From Frondihabitans sp. PAMC 28766 (GTDB lineage Bacteria; Actinomycetota; Actinomycetes; Actinomycetales; Microbacteriaceae), in the NCBI RefSeq assembly GCF_001577365.1, contig NZ_CP014513.1, positions 4,216,001-4,280,000 of the forward strand: a DNA stretch of 64,000 nt, given 5' to 3'. The notes under the pieces were generated by a model. The model was not told the origin of the DNA and made no database searches. It saw only the letters and a program-made list of their open reading frames with translations. The translations under genes were made by a program, and so were the position numbers. Shown piece by piece: positions 1 to 7,250 of this stretch (within the stretch, counting starts at the first letter, position 1; every line of letters begins with the position of its first letter).

Positions 1-56
1 ACGCGGCGGGGCTTCGGGCCGGCCTCTTCGAGTGCCGCGTGGTCGTGTGAGGTCAT
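1..56 (-). CDS. 5' end of an unidentified CDS leaving the left edge
   Basis: An ATG at 56-54 overlaps the TGA of the upstream flippase gene in an ATGA arrangement, so the two are probably translationally coupled. Only about 18 codons are visible (MTSHDHAALEEAGPKPRR), a hydrophilic start with no recognisable domain. Being behind a flippase it may be another cell-surface polysaccharide gene, such as a glycosyltransferase, but that is inference from position only. Confidence 0.5.
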   Translation of the reverse strand, partial: MTSHDHAALEEAGPKPRR

Positions 57-1696
57 GCTGGGGTCCCCCCGGTGGTGTGGACGTCGGCGGGCGTTTCGGG
101 CGCACCGTCGGAGTCGTCAGAGATGGAAGTGGATTCGGTGGCGTCGCCCGCGCTCCGCGCCGACCGGAGCCGGACGAGGAACCAGGGCAGACAGGCGAGC
201 GCCGCGGCCGTGCGCCCGAGGTTCCAGGCGAGGGTCTGCGGAAGCAGGATGGAGGCGCCGGCGACGAGCACGGACGCGAAGATCATGAGGGTGATGGTCG
301 CGGACGGCCCGCGCCAGGGCGGCTTCGTCGCCGCTCGACGCCCGGTCGAGCCGCGCCGCCAGCCACGGAGGGCTCGCAGCTGCAGGATCGCGAGCACGCT
401 GTACGCCACGAGCGTGGCCAGAGCCGCCCCGGTGATGCCCATGATCGGCACGAGCACGAGGTTGACGGCGATGTTGACGACCGCTGCCACGCCGGCGAGC
501 GCGCCGAGCGTCTTGCCGCGCCGCTGCACGATCAGCAGCCGGTCGGTGGCGCCGCTCGCGGCGACCGGGAAGGCGGTGAGCGCCACGATGAAGACGACGA
601 GGGTGAGGTCGTTCGGCTTGAAGCTCGCCGGAGCCAGGATCCGCAGCGCGAGAGGCGACACGAGGGTCACGGCCAGCGTGATCGGCATCAGCAGACGGTA
701 GAGCTCGTCGCGCGACCGCATCGCCAGGGCGTACCGGGCGACCTCGCTGCGGAGTCTCGCGAACTGCGGCGTCCACGCCGAGTTCGTGAAGTTTAGCAGC
801 AGGATCACCGCGGAGCCGACCACGTAGGCCACCTGGTAGCGACCCACCTCGGTCGCCCCGAGGTCGCGCTGCACGATCACGCGGTCACCCGCGTTGAGCA
901 CGAAGTAGGCGAGCGACCCGAGCGCGAGCGGAATGCCCAGGGTGATCGCACGCCCGGTGACCTTCCACTGCCAGAGCCCGCGGATCCTGGGCTTCGTGAC
1001 CGCGAAACCGACGAACATCGCGAGGAACTGGCAGACGACGCCGCCCCAGGCGTAGGTGATCGCGTCGGAGCCGGGGATGGTGACGAGCAGGATCAGCCCG
1101 ACGAACGAGCCGCCGACGGCGCTCAGCACGCTGACGATCGAGAAGGTGCGGAGGCGGTCCTCGGCGATCAGCAGCGAGAGCATCACCTGAACGGCGGCCG
1201 ACGGCCCCGTCCACAGGATCACGAGGATCACGAGCTTCGGCTCGGCCGTGAAGCCGAGGGCACCGCCCCAGATCGGCGACGTCAGGAGTGCGAGCGCCGT
1301 GACGAGGAAGGAGATGACGACGGCCACGGCGACGAGACCGCGGGAGTCACGGGCGTCGCCGTCTTCGGCGCGCTGCAGCACGAGCGCCTGGTCGAGCCCC
1401 AGGAGGGCCACGACGCTGAGCACCTGGTAGAGCGCGATCGCCGTGGCGAGCGAGCCGAACTGGGTCGGGCCGAGCAGGTGCGCCAGGATTGGCGACACGA
1501 TCGTCGAGCCGAGCAGCTGCAGCGACCAGACCACCACGTAGAGCAGGCCGCGGCCGAAGAGGCCGGAGTTCGTCGGCTCGGTGGTCTGCTCGGTGCCGTG
1601 CTCGGCAGCCTGCTCGGCAGGCGACTGCTCGCCCGTCCGGGCGGCGCCGGAGACGGGTGCGGCCTGCGACATCTCGGCCGTCTCGGGCGCGCTCAT
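53..1696 (-). CDS. Wzx-type polysaccharide flippase (oligosaccharide translocase family)
   Basis: A 547-residue polytopic membrane protein. After a hydrophilic N-terminal stretch of about 45 residues rich in Glu, Thr and Ala come some 12-14 hydrophobic segments (for example GLLYVVVWSLQLLGSTIV and LGIPLALGSLAYFVLNAGDR), the layout of the polysaccharide-biosynthesis/MOP flippase superfamily, which moves lipid-linked glycans across the membrane. The C-terminal 25 residues are acidic and polar. I chose the ATG at 1696 because the hydrophilic lead begins there; the frame stays open to 1885, but that part is Arg/Pro-rich and unlike a protein. The next gene starts within its stop codon. The substrate cannot be read from sequence. 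Confidence 0.85.
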   Translation of the reverse strand: MSAPETAEMSQAAPVSGAARTGEQSPAEQAAEHGTEQTTEPTNSGLFGRGLLYVVVWSLQLLGSTIVSPILAHLLGPTQFGSLATAIALYQVLSVVALLGLDQALVLQRAEDGDARDSRGLVAVAVVISFLVTALALLTSPIWGGALGFTAEPKLVILVILWTGPSAAVQVMLSLLIAEDRLRTFSIVSVLSAVGGSFVGLILLVTIPGSDAITYAWGGVVCQFLAMFVGFAVTKPRIRGLWQWKVTGRAITLGIPLALGSLAYFVLNAGDRVIVQRDLGATEVGRYQVAYVVGSAVILLLNFTNSAWTPQFARLRSEVARYALAMRSRDELYRLLMPITLAVTLVSPLALRILAPASFKPNDLTLVVFIVALTAFPVAASGATDRLLIVQRRGKTLGALAGVAAVVNIAVNLVLVPIMGITGAALATLVAYSVLAILQLRALRGWRRGSTGRRAATKPPWRGPSATITLMIFASVLVAGASILLPQTLAWNLGRTAAALACLPWFLVRLRSARSAGDATESTSISDDSDGAPETPADVHTTGGTPA

Positions 1697-1800
1697 CGCT
1701 TCTGCTCTGTCGATACTCGACCCGCGCGTGCGGGGAGGGCAGGGGGTCGCTGGTCGCGCAAGGGGATCCTGTCGGTTCGGGTTCCGAGTCGGAGGGAGCG

Positions 1801-1893
1801 GCCGGCCCCGATGGGCCGGCATCGGTTGGTTCAACGGTAGGCGACCAACCTTGGGGTCACAATGACGCTTTGTGGTGACAGACAAGTGTGTCT
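1801..1893. promoter_or_regulatory. Divergent control region with a hairpin and a short palindrome
   Basis: The gap between the flippase gene and the divergent dehydrogenase holds a perfect hairpin (GCCGGCCC, 4-nt loop, GGGCCGGC at 1801-1820) and a palindrome AGACA-AGTG-TGTCT at 1880-1893, preceded by GTCAC...GTGAC half sites. The palindrome lies 45 bp upstream of the dehydrogenase start and may be an operator. The hairpin would fall in the flippase leader. The regulator is unknown. Confidence 0.35.
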
Positions 1894-1937
1894 AGTCTGT
1901 ACCCGAATGAATTCTCAGGGGCCGATAGCCTGGAGTC

Positions 1938-2885
1938 ATGCGCGCTCGACTCACCATCCTCGACGACTATCAGTCGGTCGCCCTCGCCTCCGCCGACTGG
2001 AGCGCGGTCGCCGATAGCCACGACATCGACGTCGTGACGACGCACCTCGACGGCGATGAGCTGATCTCCCGGCTGGAGGCGTCGGAGATCGTCGTCGCCA
2101 TGCGCGAGCGCACCGCCTTCCCTGCTTCGGTGCTGGCGCAGCTGCCAGACCTCAAGCTGCTCGTCACGACGGGGATGGCGAACGCGGCGATCGACCTCTC
2201 GGCAGCTCACGAGCAGGGCGTCGTCGTCAGCGGCACCGGCGGATCAGGCCGCGAGGTCGCCGAGCTGACCATGGGCCTCATCGTGTCACTCGCCCGCCAC
2301 ATCATCACCGAAGACCGCTCGATGCACGAGGGCGGCTGGCAGCACACCGTCGGCACCCGGATCGAGGGCAAGACCCTCGGGCTCGTGGGCCTCGGCAAGC
2401 AGGGCGCCTGGGCGGCCGAGCTCGCGAACGCCTTCAGGATGCGAGTGGTCGCCTGGAGCCCACACCTCACCCCCGCGCGTGCGGCTGCGCACGGCGCGAC
2501 CGCCGTCAGCAAAGAAGAGCTGTTCGCGACCAGCGACTTCGTCTCGGTGCACATGCCCCTCACCGACTCCACGCGCGGCCTCATCGGTGCCGAAGAGCTC
2601 GCCACGATGAAGGAGACCGCGTACATCGTCAACACCTCGCGCGGGCCGATCATCGACGGGGAGGCCCTCCTGATGGCGCTGATGGTCGACACGCTCGCCG
2701 GTGCCGCCCTCGACGTGTTCGACGTCGAGCCGCTGCCCGCGGCCGACCCTCTGCGGAAGCTCTCGAACGTGATCCTGCTGCCCCACATCGGCTACGTCGT
2801 CGACGACGTCTACCGCGTCTTCTTCGGCGAGGCCGTCGAAGACGTCTTGGCGTTCGACGCCGGATCGCCTCTGCGCGTGCTGTAG
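1938..2885 (+). CDS. D-isomer-specific 2-hydroxyacid dehydrogenase family protein
   Basis: At 315 residues it has the normal length for NAD(P)-dependent D-2-hydroxyacid dehydrogenases, which interconvert 2-oxo acids and D-2-hydroxy acids. The Rossmann motif GLVGLGKQG (GxGxxG) lies near residue 150. The catalytic triad is visible: Arg in NTSRGPIIDG, Glu in FDVEPLP and His in LLPHIGY. The ATG at 1938 follows GATAGCCTGGAG as ribosome-binding context. The next gene, an FAH-family hydrolase, starts 12 bp downstream on the same strand, so the two probably form an operon for degrading a small organic acid. The exact substrate is not evident. Confidence 0.88.
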   Translation: MRARLTILDDYQSVALASADWSAVADSHDIDVVTTHLDGDELISRLEASEIVVAMRERTAFPASVLAQLPDLKLLVTTGMANAAIDLSAAHEQGVVVSGTGGSGREVAELTMGLIVSLARHIITEDRSMHEGGWQHTVGTRIEGKTLGLVGLGKQGAWAAELANAFRMRVVAWSPHLTPARAAAHGATAVSKEELFATSDFVSVHMPLTDSTRGLIGAEELATMKETAYIVNTSRGPIIDGEALLMALMVDTLAGAALDVFDVEPLPAADPLRKLSNVILLPHIGYVVDDVYRVFFGEAVEDVLAFDAGSPLRVL

Positions 2886-2897
2886 CAGGCTGGTGTC

Positions 2898-3602
2898 ATG
2901 ACCTACGTCTTCTCGCCTACTGCCGTCCCGTCGCTCGCCGTGGCCGGCTCCGCCGACCTGTTCCCGGTGCGGCGCATCCTGTGCGTCGGCCGCAACTACG
3001 CCGACCACGCCCGCGAGATGGGCAGCGACCCCGACCGTGAGCCGCCGTTCTTCTTCTCGAAGCCGGGAGACGCGATCCTGCCGGCGTCGGGCACGGTGCC
3101 CTACCCGACGCAGACGTCTCGGCTGGAGTACGAGGTCGAGCTGGTCGTCGCCATCGGCGTCGGCGGCTCGTCGATCCCCGCGACGTCCGCGCTCGACCAC
3201 GTGTGGGGGTACGGCGTCGGAGTCGACCTCACGCGGCGCGACCTGCAGCAGCAGGCCAAAGACACCCGACGGCCGTGGGACGTGTCGAAGGGGTTCGACG
3301 CGTCGGCCCCGGTGACCCCGCTGATTCCGGCAGCATCTCTGGCAGGTGGGCCGGGCGCCGGGCGGATCTGGCTCGCGGTCAACGGCGGCGTGCAGCAGGA
3401 CGGCGACCTCGCCGACATGATCTGGCCCGTCGCCGACATCGTCGCCGCGGCCTCCCGCTCGTGGCGGCTGGCGCCGGGCGACCTGATCTTCACCGGCACG
3501 CCCTCGGGGGTCGGCCCTGTGTCGCCCGGCGACGCCGTCACCGGCGGCGTGGCCGGCATCGGCTCGTTCGAGTTCACGATCGGCGCCGCTCCCGCCGCCT
3601 GA
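2898..3602 (+). CDS. Fumarylacetoacetate hydrolase family protein
   Basis: A 234-residue single-domain FAH protein. It shows family signatures in order: CVGRNYADHAREMG near the start, PFFFSKPGDAI, the metal-ligand segment LEYEVELVV, GVDLTRRDLQ, then WDVSKGFD and the C-terminal LIFTGTPSGVGPV. Members hydrolyse or decarboxylate oxo-acids (acylpyruvases, oxaloacetate decarboxylases, isomerases of aromatic meta-cleavage) using a divalent metal held by Glu/Glu/Asp. It is co-directional with the 2-hydroxyacid dehydrogenase 12 bp upstream, which supports a shared 2-oxo-acid pathway. Specific activity cannot be assigned. Confidence 0.88.
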   Translation: MTYVFSPTAVPSLAVAGSADLFPVRRILCVGRNYADHAREMGSDPDREPPFFFSKPGDAILPASGTVPYPTQTSRLEYEVELVVAIGVGGSSIPATSALDHVWGYGVGVDLTRRDLQQQAKDTRRPWDVSKGFDASAPVTPLIPAASLAGGPGAGRIWLAVNGGVQQDGDLADMIWPVADIVAAASRSWRLAPGDLIFTGTPSGVGPVSPGDAVTGGVAGIGSFEFTIGAAPAA

Positions 3603-3624
3603 CGTGTTGCCCGACATTGCGACA

Positions 3625-3684
3625 CCCGGCATTTCGGCCTGCGTCACCGCGCCGCGGCGCTGGGAAGTCGGCCGAAAGCCCGGG
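3625..3684. terminator. Hairpin between convergent genes
   Basis: CCCGGCATTTCGGCC at 3625-3639 pairs with GGCCGAAAGCCCGGG at 3670-3684 with two mismatches around a 30-nt loop. It sits between the FAH gene ending at 3602 and the convergent VOC gene ending at 3704. There is no T-tract, so bidirectional termination is only plausible. Confidence 0.4.
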
Positions 3685-3703
3685 TCTCGCGCGAAGTGCT
3701 GTC

Positions 3704-4147
3704 TCAGAACTCGTTGCCCTCGGGGTCGGCGAGCACGACCCACGTGATGTCCGAGCCCTGGCCGATGTCGATGCGGGTGGCGCCGCGGTCGACGAGCGCC
3801 TGGACGTCGGCTGCCTGGTCGTCGTCGGGACCGGGCGCGAGGTCGACGTGCAAGCGGTTCTCGACGGTCTTGCCCTCGGGCACGGAAACGAAAGTGAGCG
3901 TCGGCGACAGCGTGGGCCGGCTCGGTTGCACGCTCGCCGAGGCCACGTCGAGCGTGGTGGCCGGCGAGACCTCGACCTCGTCGTCGGCATCGTAGGTGAT
4001 CGGCCAGCCGAGAGTCTCGCTCCACCACGCTGCCAGAGCGTGCACGTCGCGGCTGTCGACGACGACGCTGGCCCACCGAACTGTCCTGCCGCCCTGTCTA
4101 CTCCGGCGCAGTCCCGGTGCGCCACCGCCGCGCCTCCATTGCGGCAC
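3704..4147 (-). CDS. VOC (glyoxalase-like) family protein
   Basis: The recognisable domain runs from WASVVVDSRDVHALAAWWSE through the HVDLAP strand (probable metal-binding His) to the classic ending LADPEGNEF, typical of small glyoxalase/bleomycin-resistance-fold proteins of about 130 residues. The start is uncertain: no ATG lies near the domain. The GTG at 4147 would give 147 residues with a basic lead, while the open frame continues upstream through two palindromic repeats to 4432 with nothing protein-like. The gene is isolated between convergent and tail-to-head neighbours, and its function is unknown. Confidence 0.7.
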   Translation of the reverse strand: MPQWRRGGGAPGLRRSRQGGRTVRWASVVVDSRDVHALAAWWSETLGWPITYDADDEVEVSPATTLDVASASVQPSRPTLSPTLTFVSVPEGKTVENRLHVDLAPGPDDDQAADVQALVDRGATRIDIGQGSDITWVVLADPEGNEF

Positions 4148-4167
4148 CCGGGTGGGTGCCGCCCGCC

Positions 4168-4257
4168 CCGTTGGCAAAACAGGGGAAGGCCGTCCGCCGC
4201 GACGAGGGCCGCGGTGCGCACGGCCCGTGCGTGCAGAAAATCCGGTTTCACCAACGG
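4168..4257. repeat. Palindromic element copy 1
   Basis: Ends CCGTTGGCAAAACAGGGGAA and TCCGGTTTCACCAACGG form an imperfect inverted repeat around a GC-rich loop. It lies immediately upstream of the VOC gene, so it could affect that gene's leader. The inner arms are less well matched than in copy 9. Confidence 0.8.
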
Positions 4258-4344
4258 CCCAGTCCTCCGACGAGCGGCGGGCCGCTGCCGCCGAGGCCGC
4301 GCAGCGCCAGCGAGGCCGCGCAGGCGGCTCGCGCCCGGCGCCGG

Positions 4345-4436
4345 CCGGTTGGTAAAACCGGAGTTCGCGCAGAGTGCGCCGAGACCGCCCGGCCGCTTGT
4401 GCCGAGCTGCGCGCATTCTCCGGTTGTACCAACCGG
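4345..4436. repeat. Palindromic element copy 2
   Basis: Ends CCGGTTGGTAAAACCGGAG and TCTCCGGTTGTACCAACCGG. The terminal pairing GGTTGG/CCAACC differs from the GTCGG/CCGAC pairing of other copies, a compensatory change. It lies about 90 bp from copy 1. Confidence 0.85.
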
Positions 4437-4548
4437 GGGCGGCGGCGCGGGGTGCGACGGCGCGGGCGGGCAGCGGGCGAGCGGCGCGGGGTGCAATGCC
4501 GGATGCGAGCGGCGGCAGCGCGACGGTGCGCGGGCGTGCGGGCGGGGC

Positions 4549-4652
4549 GTCAGGGGCGCCGGCCGTCAGGGGCGCGCGGCGTCACGGGCGCGCGGCGTCA
4601 CGGGCGCGCGGCGTCAGGGGCGCGCGGGCCGGGGCCGTCAGGGGCGCGCGGC
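4549..4652. repeat. 16-bp tandem repeat at the 3' end of a hypothetical gene
   Basis: About six copies of a unit like GTCACGGGCGCGCGGC, one displaced by an 8-bp insert. The last copy contains the stop codon (TGA, 4640-4638) of the hypothetical gene, so slippage here could alter its C-terminus. Confidence 0.75.
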
Positions 4653-5282
4653 GCGGATGGTGGTCGTGACGTCGACGAGAGCGGGGGTGGCCGGGGCCGA
4701 ACCGAAGCCGAAGCGGACGGGAGGCGACAGGCGGGCGAGGGCCCCGAGATCCTGCCCCTCGAACGTCGCCTCGAGTGACGTGATGCGGCGGGCGAGTGTG
4801 ACGCCGTAGTACTCGCGGCGGCCGCGACCGGCGGTGCCGGCTGTGGCCGCCCCGGGCACCAGGATGCGGGCGATCGGGTCGACGAGGCCGAGCCAGCCGG
4901 GCCGCGTGGCGAAGGCCGACGGCACGGCCCGCAGCAGGGCGCCCAGCCAGGTGATGCGGCCGACGCCGAGCCGCGCGTGCAAGAGGGGCTCCTCCCCCGC
5001 GCGCCCGGCGACGACCTCCAGCCCGCCGTCGACCTTGCGCCACGAGACCGGCACGACCCGCACCTCGTCGAACGTGTAGGTCGACGAGACGTACTCGGCG
5101 ACGTCGTCGCCCGGGGCCAGCAGGAGGCGATGGCCCACCTCGGTCTCGATCATCACGTCGGCGAAGCGGCCGAGGGGTGACTCCGCCCACAGCCCCATCA
5201 CGATGCGGGTCTTCGCGGCCGTGCCGACGCCGGCGATGCGGCCGACGAAGCGCTCGTCAGCGGTGCAAATGGTGGTCATCAC
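4638..5282 (-). CDS. Conserved-looking hypothetical protein
   Basis: A 214-residue soluble protein beginning MMTTICTADERFVGRIAGVG; the second Met at 5279 is an alternative start. I do not recognise the family. It has alternating beta-rich segments (RIVMGLWAESPLGRFADVMI, HRLLLAPGD, TYTFDEVRVVPVSW) that resemble small lipocalin- or decarboxylase-like beta-barrels, but no catalytic motif I can name. It is divergent from the fructose operon with 133 bp between them. The C-terminus ends in the 16-bp tandem repeat. Codon usage matches neighbours, so it is likely a real gene. Confidence 0.65.
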   Translation of the reverse strand: MMTTICTADERFVGRIAGVGTAAKTRIVMGLWAESPLGRFADVMIETEVGHRLLLAPGDDVAEYVSSTYTFDEVRVVPVSWRKVDGGLEVVAGRAGEEPLLHARLGVGRITWLGALLRAVPSAFATRPGWLGLVDPIARILVPGAATAGTAGRGRREYYGVTLARRITSLEATFEGQDLGALARLSPPVRFGFGSAPATPALVDVTTTIRAARP

Positions 5283-5321
5283 TCGAGCGTACGCAGGGGT
5301 TCCTCACTCGACACATCTGGC

Positions 5322-5366
5322 ATTGTCTGCGATTGTCTTGTTTTCTGTGTCATTCGGGCATATCGT
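5322..5366 (+). promoter_or_regulatory. Fructose operon promoter with direct-repeat operator candidate
   Basis: A -35 TTGTTT (5338-5343) and -10 TATCGT (5361-5366) are separated by exactly 17 bp, 50 bp before the regulator's ATG. Two ATTGTCT direct repeats at 5322-5328 and 5332-5338, spaced one helical turn apart, abut the -35 box and are candidate sites for the DeoR-type regulator encoded by the first gene. This is inference from position. Confidence 0.5.
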
Positions 5367-5415
5367 CTCTGCAAGCACAGGCAAAGCAACGAGTAGGCGA
5401 CGCGGAGGTCACCGG

Positions 5416-6204
5416 ATGTACGCACTGGAGCGACACGACTCGATCACCGAGCTGCTCCGCGTCGAGGGGCGCGTCGTCGTCGCCGACCTCGCCGCCCGGT
5501 TCGACGTGACGACCGAGACCATCCGGCGCGACCTCGACTCGCTCGAACAGGCCGGCCTTCTGCAGCGCGTGCACGGTGGTGCGGTCGCAAGCGGCCACAC
5601 GAGCGTCTCCGAGCTCAGCTTCGACGAGCGGCAGGGGCAGCAGACGCCGGGCAAGGCCGCCATCGCCCGCGCCGCCGCACACCTCGTGCCGCCGACGTTC
5701 GTGGGCTCCGTCGCCATCGACGCCGGCACGACGACCGCGGCCGTGGCGGCCGAGCTCGCGTCGTGGCAGCCGTCCGAGGCGGGCCGCCTGCTCACCGTCA
5801 TCACGAATGCGGTGCCCATCGCCGCGATGCTCCAGCACAGCCCTCACATCGACCTGCGGCTGCTCGGCGGCCGCGTCCGAGGCCTGACGAGCGCGGCCGT
5901 CGGCACCGCGACTGTCGAGCAGGTCGCAGCCCTCCGCCCCGACATCGCGTTCGTCGGGTCGAACGGCATCAGCGCCGGCTTCGGCCTGTCGACCCCCGAC
6001 GAGCTCGAGGGCGCGGTGAAGACCGCGTACGTGCGGGCGGCGAGGCGTGTCGTCGCCGTCGTGGACTCGACCAAGCACGGCGCCGAAGCCCTCACCCGCT
6101 TCGCCCGGCTCGACGAGGTCGACACGCTCATCACCGAGGTCGCGCCGCCGGCCGATCTCGCCGGCGCCCTGGCCGAATCCGGAGTCGAGGTGATCGTCGC
6201 GTGA
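5416..6204 (+). CDS. fruR: DeoR/GlpR-family transcriptional regulator of the fructose operon
   Basis: A 262-residue DeoR-family repressor. The N-terminal winged helix-turn-helix (residues 1-57) reads ERHDSITELLRVEGRVVVAD, then FDVTTETIRRDLDSLEQAG, the DeoR recognition helix signature. The C-terminal sugar-phosphate-sensing domain includes IDAGTTTAAVAAEL and AFVGSNGISAGFGLSTPDE. The ATG at 5416 is chosen because GGAGG lies 7 bp upstream and the product starts exactly at the HTH; the frame extends further upstream without protein features. Its last codons overlap the 1-phosphofructokinase GTG start. By family and context it should repress this operon and respond to a fructose phosphate. Confidence 0.88.
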   Translation: MYALERHDSITELLRVEGRVVVADLAARFDVTTETIRRDLDSLEQAGLLQRVHGGAVASGHTSVSELSFDERQGQQTPGKAAIARAAAHLVPPTFVGSVAIDAGTTTAAVAAELASWQPSEAGRLLTVITNAVPIAAMLQHSPHIDLRLLGGRVRGLTSAAVGTATVEQVAALRPDIAFVGSNGISAGFGLSTPDELEGAVKTAYVRAARRVVAVVDSTKHGAEALTRFARLDEVDTLITEVAPPADLAGALAESGVEVIVA

Positions 6205-7166
6205 TCATCACCCTCACCCCCAACCCCTCGCTCGACCGCACCATCGAGCTCTCCGCACCCCTGGCCCGCGGGGCCGTGCAACGCTCCGTCCGCACCACGG
6301 ACGAGCCCGGCGGCAAAGGCGTCAACGTGTCGCGGGCGATCGCGGCATCAGGAGGCGACACCGTCGCCATCCTGCCGGGCGCCCTCGACGACCCCGTGCT
6401 GGTGGGTTTGCGCGCCCGCTCGGTGAGCACGGTGTCGCTGCCCATCGACGGGCGGCTACGAGCGAACGTCACACTGACCGAGCCCGACGGCACCACGACC
6501 AAGATCAACGAGCCCGGGCCCGACCTCGGGCCGCACTCGATCGCACTGCTCGACCTCGTCGTCGAGCACGCCGCGAGCGCCGACTGGCTGGTGCTCGCCG
6601 GCTCGCTTCCGCCCGGGCTGCCCGACGACTTCCTCGCCGGCGTCGTGCACGCGGTGCGGCTCGTCCACGGCGACCGCGCCCCGCGCATCGCCGTCGACTC
6701 GTCGGGGGCGCCGTTCCGCTGCCTTCTCGACTCCGGCGTGCCCGTCGACCTGGTGAAACCCAACGCCGACGAACTGGCGGAGGTCGTCGGCGGCGACCCG
6801 GCCCACTACGAGTCGGATCGCGACGCCGCGGTGGCGGGTGCCCGGCTCCTGCAGGCGCGAGGTGTCGGGGCCGTGCTTCTGACGCTCGGAGCCCAGGGCG
6901 CCGTGCTGGTCGACGGCGACGGCGCGTGGTTCGCCGCAGCCCCCGCCATCACCGCCCTCTCGACCGTCGGCGCCGGCGACTCGTCGCTCGCGGGCTACCT
7001 GCTCGCCGACGAGGCGGGCGCGACCGCACCACGTCGGCTCGCCCAGGCCGTCGCATCCGGGGCGGCCGCGGCGTCGCTGCCCGGCAGCGTCGTGCCGACC
7101 CTCGACCAGACCCACCCCGAGCAGATCGACGTCGTCGCCTTCGGCCGCACCGCCGAGGCGCGCTGA
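6201..7166 (+). CDS. fruK: 1-phosphofructokinase (PfkB family)
   Basis: A 321-residue PfkB-family sugar kinase that would phosphorylate fructose 1-phosphate made by the adjacent PTS to fructose 1,6-bisphosphate. Family motifs: the start MIITLTPNPSLDRTIEL, sugar-binding GGKGVNVSRAIAASGG near residue 36, VKPNADELAEVVG, and the PfkB signature with catalytic Asp in STVGAGDSSLAGYLL. The GTG at 6201 overlaps the regulator's TGA (GTGA), indicating translational coupling. The order regulator-kinase-PTS is the classic bacterial fru operon. Confidence 0.93.
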   Translation: MIITLTPNPSLDRTIELSAPLARGAVQRSVRTTDEPGGKGVNVSRAIAASGGDTVAILPGALDDPVLVGLRARSVSTVSLPIDGRLRANVTLTEPDGTTTKINEPGPDLGPHSIALLDLVVEHAASADWLVLAGSLPPGLPDDFLAGVVHAVRLVHGDRAPRIAVDSSGAPFRCLLDSGVPVDLVKPNADELAEVVGGDPAHYESDRDAAVAGARLLQARGVGAVLLTLGAQGAVLVDGDGAWFAAAPAITALSTVGAGDSSLAGYLLADEAGATAPRRLAQAVASGAAAASLPGSVVPTLDQTHPEQIDVVAFGRTAEAR

Positions 7167-7250
7167 CCCTCCCCAGGCCCACGCGTCGCACCACTTGTCG
7201 CATCACTGAACTGGCACCACCCATTCGCAGCAGCAAAGGAGCTCCAGCCC

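Larger units (their letters stand above)
4148..4637. other. 490-bp gene-free gap carrying two palindromic elements and a 16-bp tandem repeat
   Basis: No convincing gene lies here. The stretch holds two copies of the roughly 90-bp palindromic family (4168-4257 and 4345-4436) and the beginning of a GC-rich 16-bp tandem array. Long open frames cross it on both strands, but they are GC artefacts with Arg/Ala/Gly-rich products. Confidence 0.7.

Noticed and set aside
2286-4076. 596-residue open frame antisense to the dehydrogenase and FAH genes
   Set aside because: Low-complexity Arg-rich product covering two well-supported genes on the other strand.
3704-4432. VOC protein starting at 4432
   Set aside because: The extra 95 residues are translated palindromic repeats rich in Arg/Ala/Pro; the fold begins near 4080.
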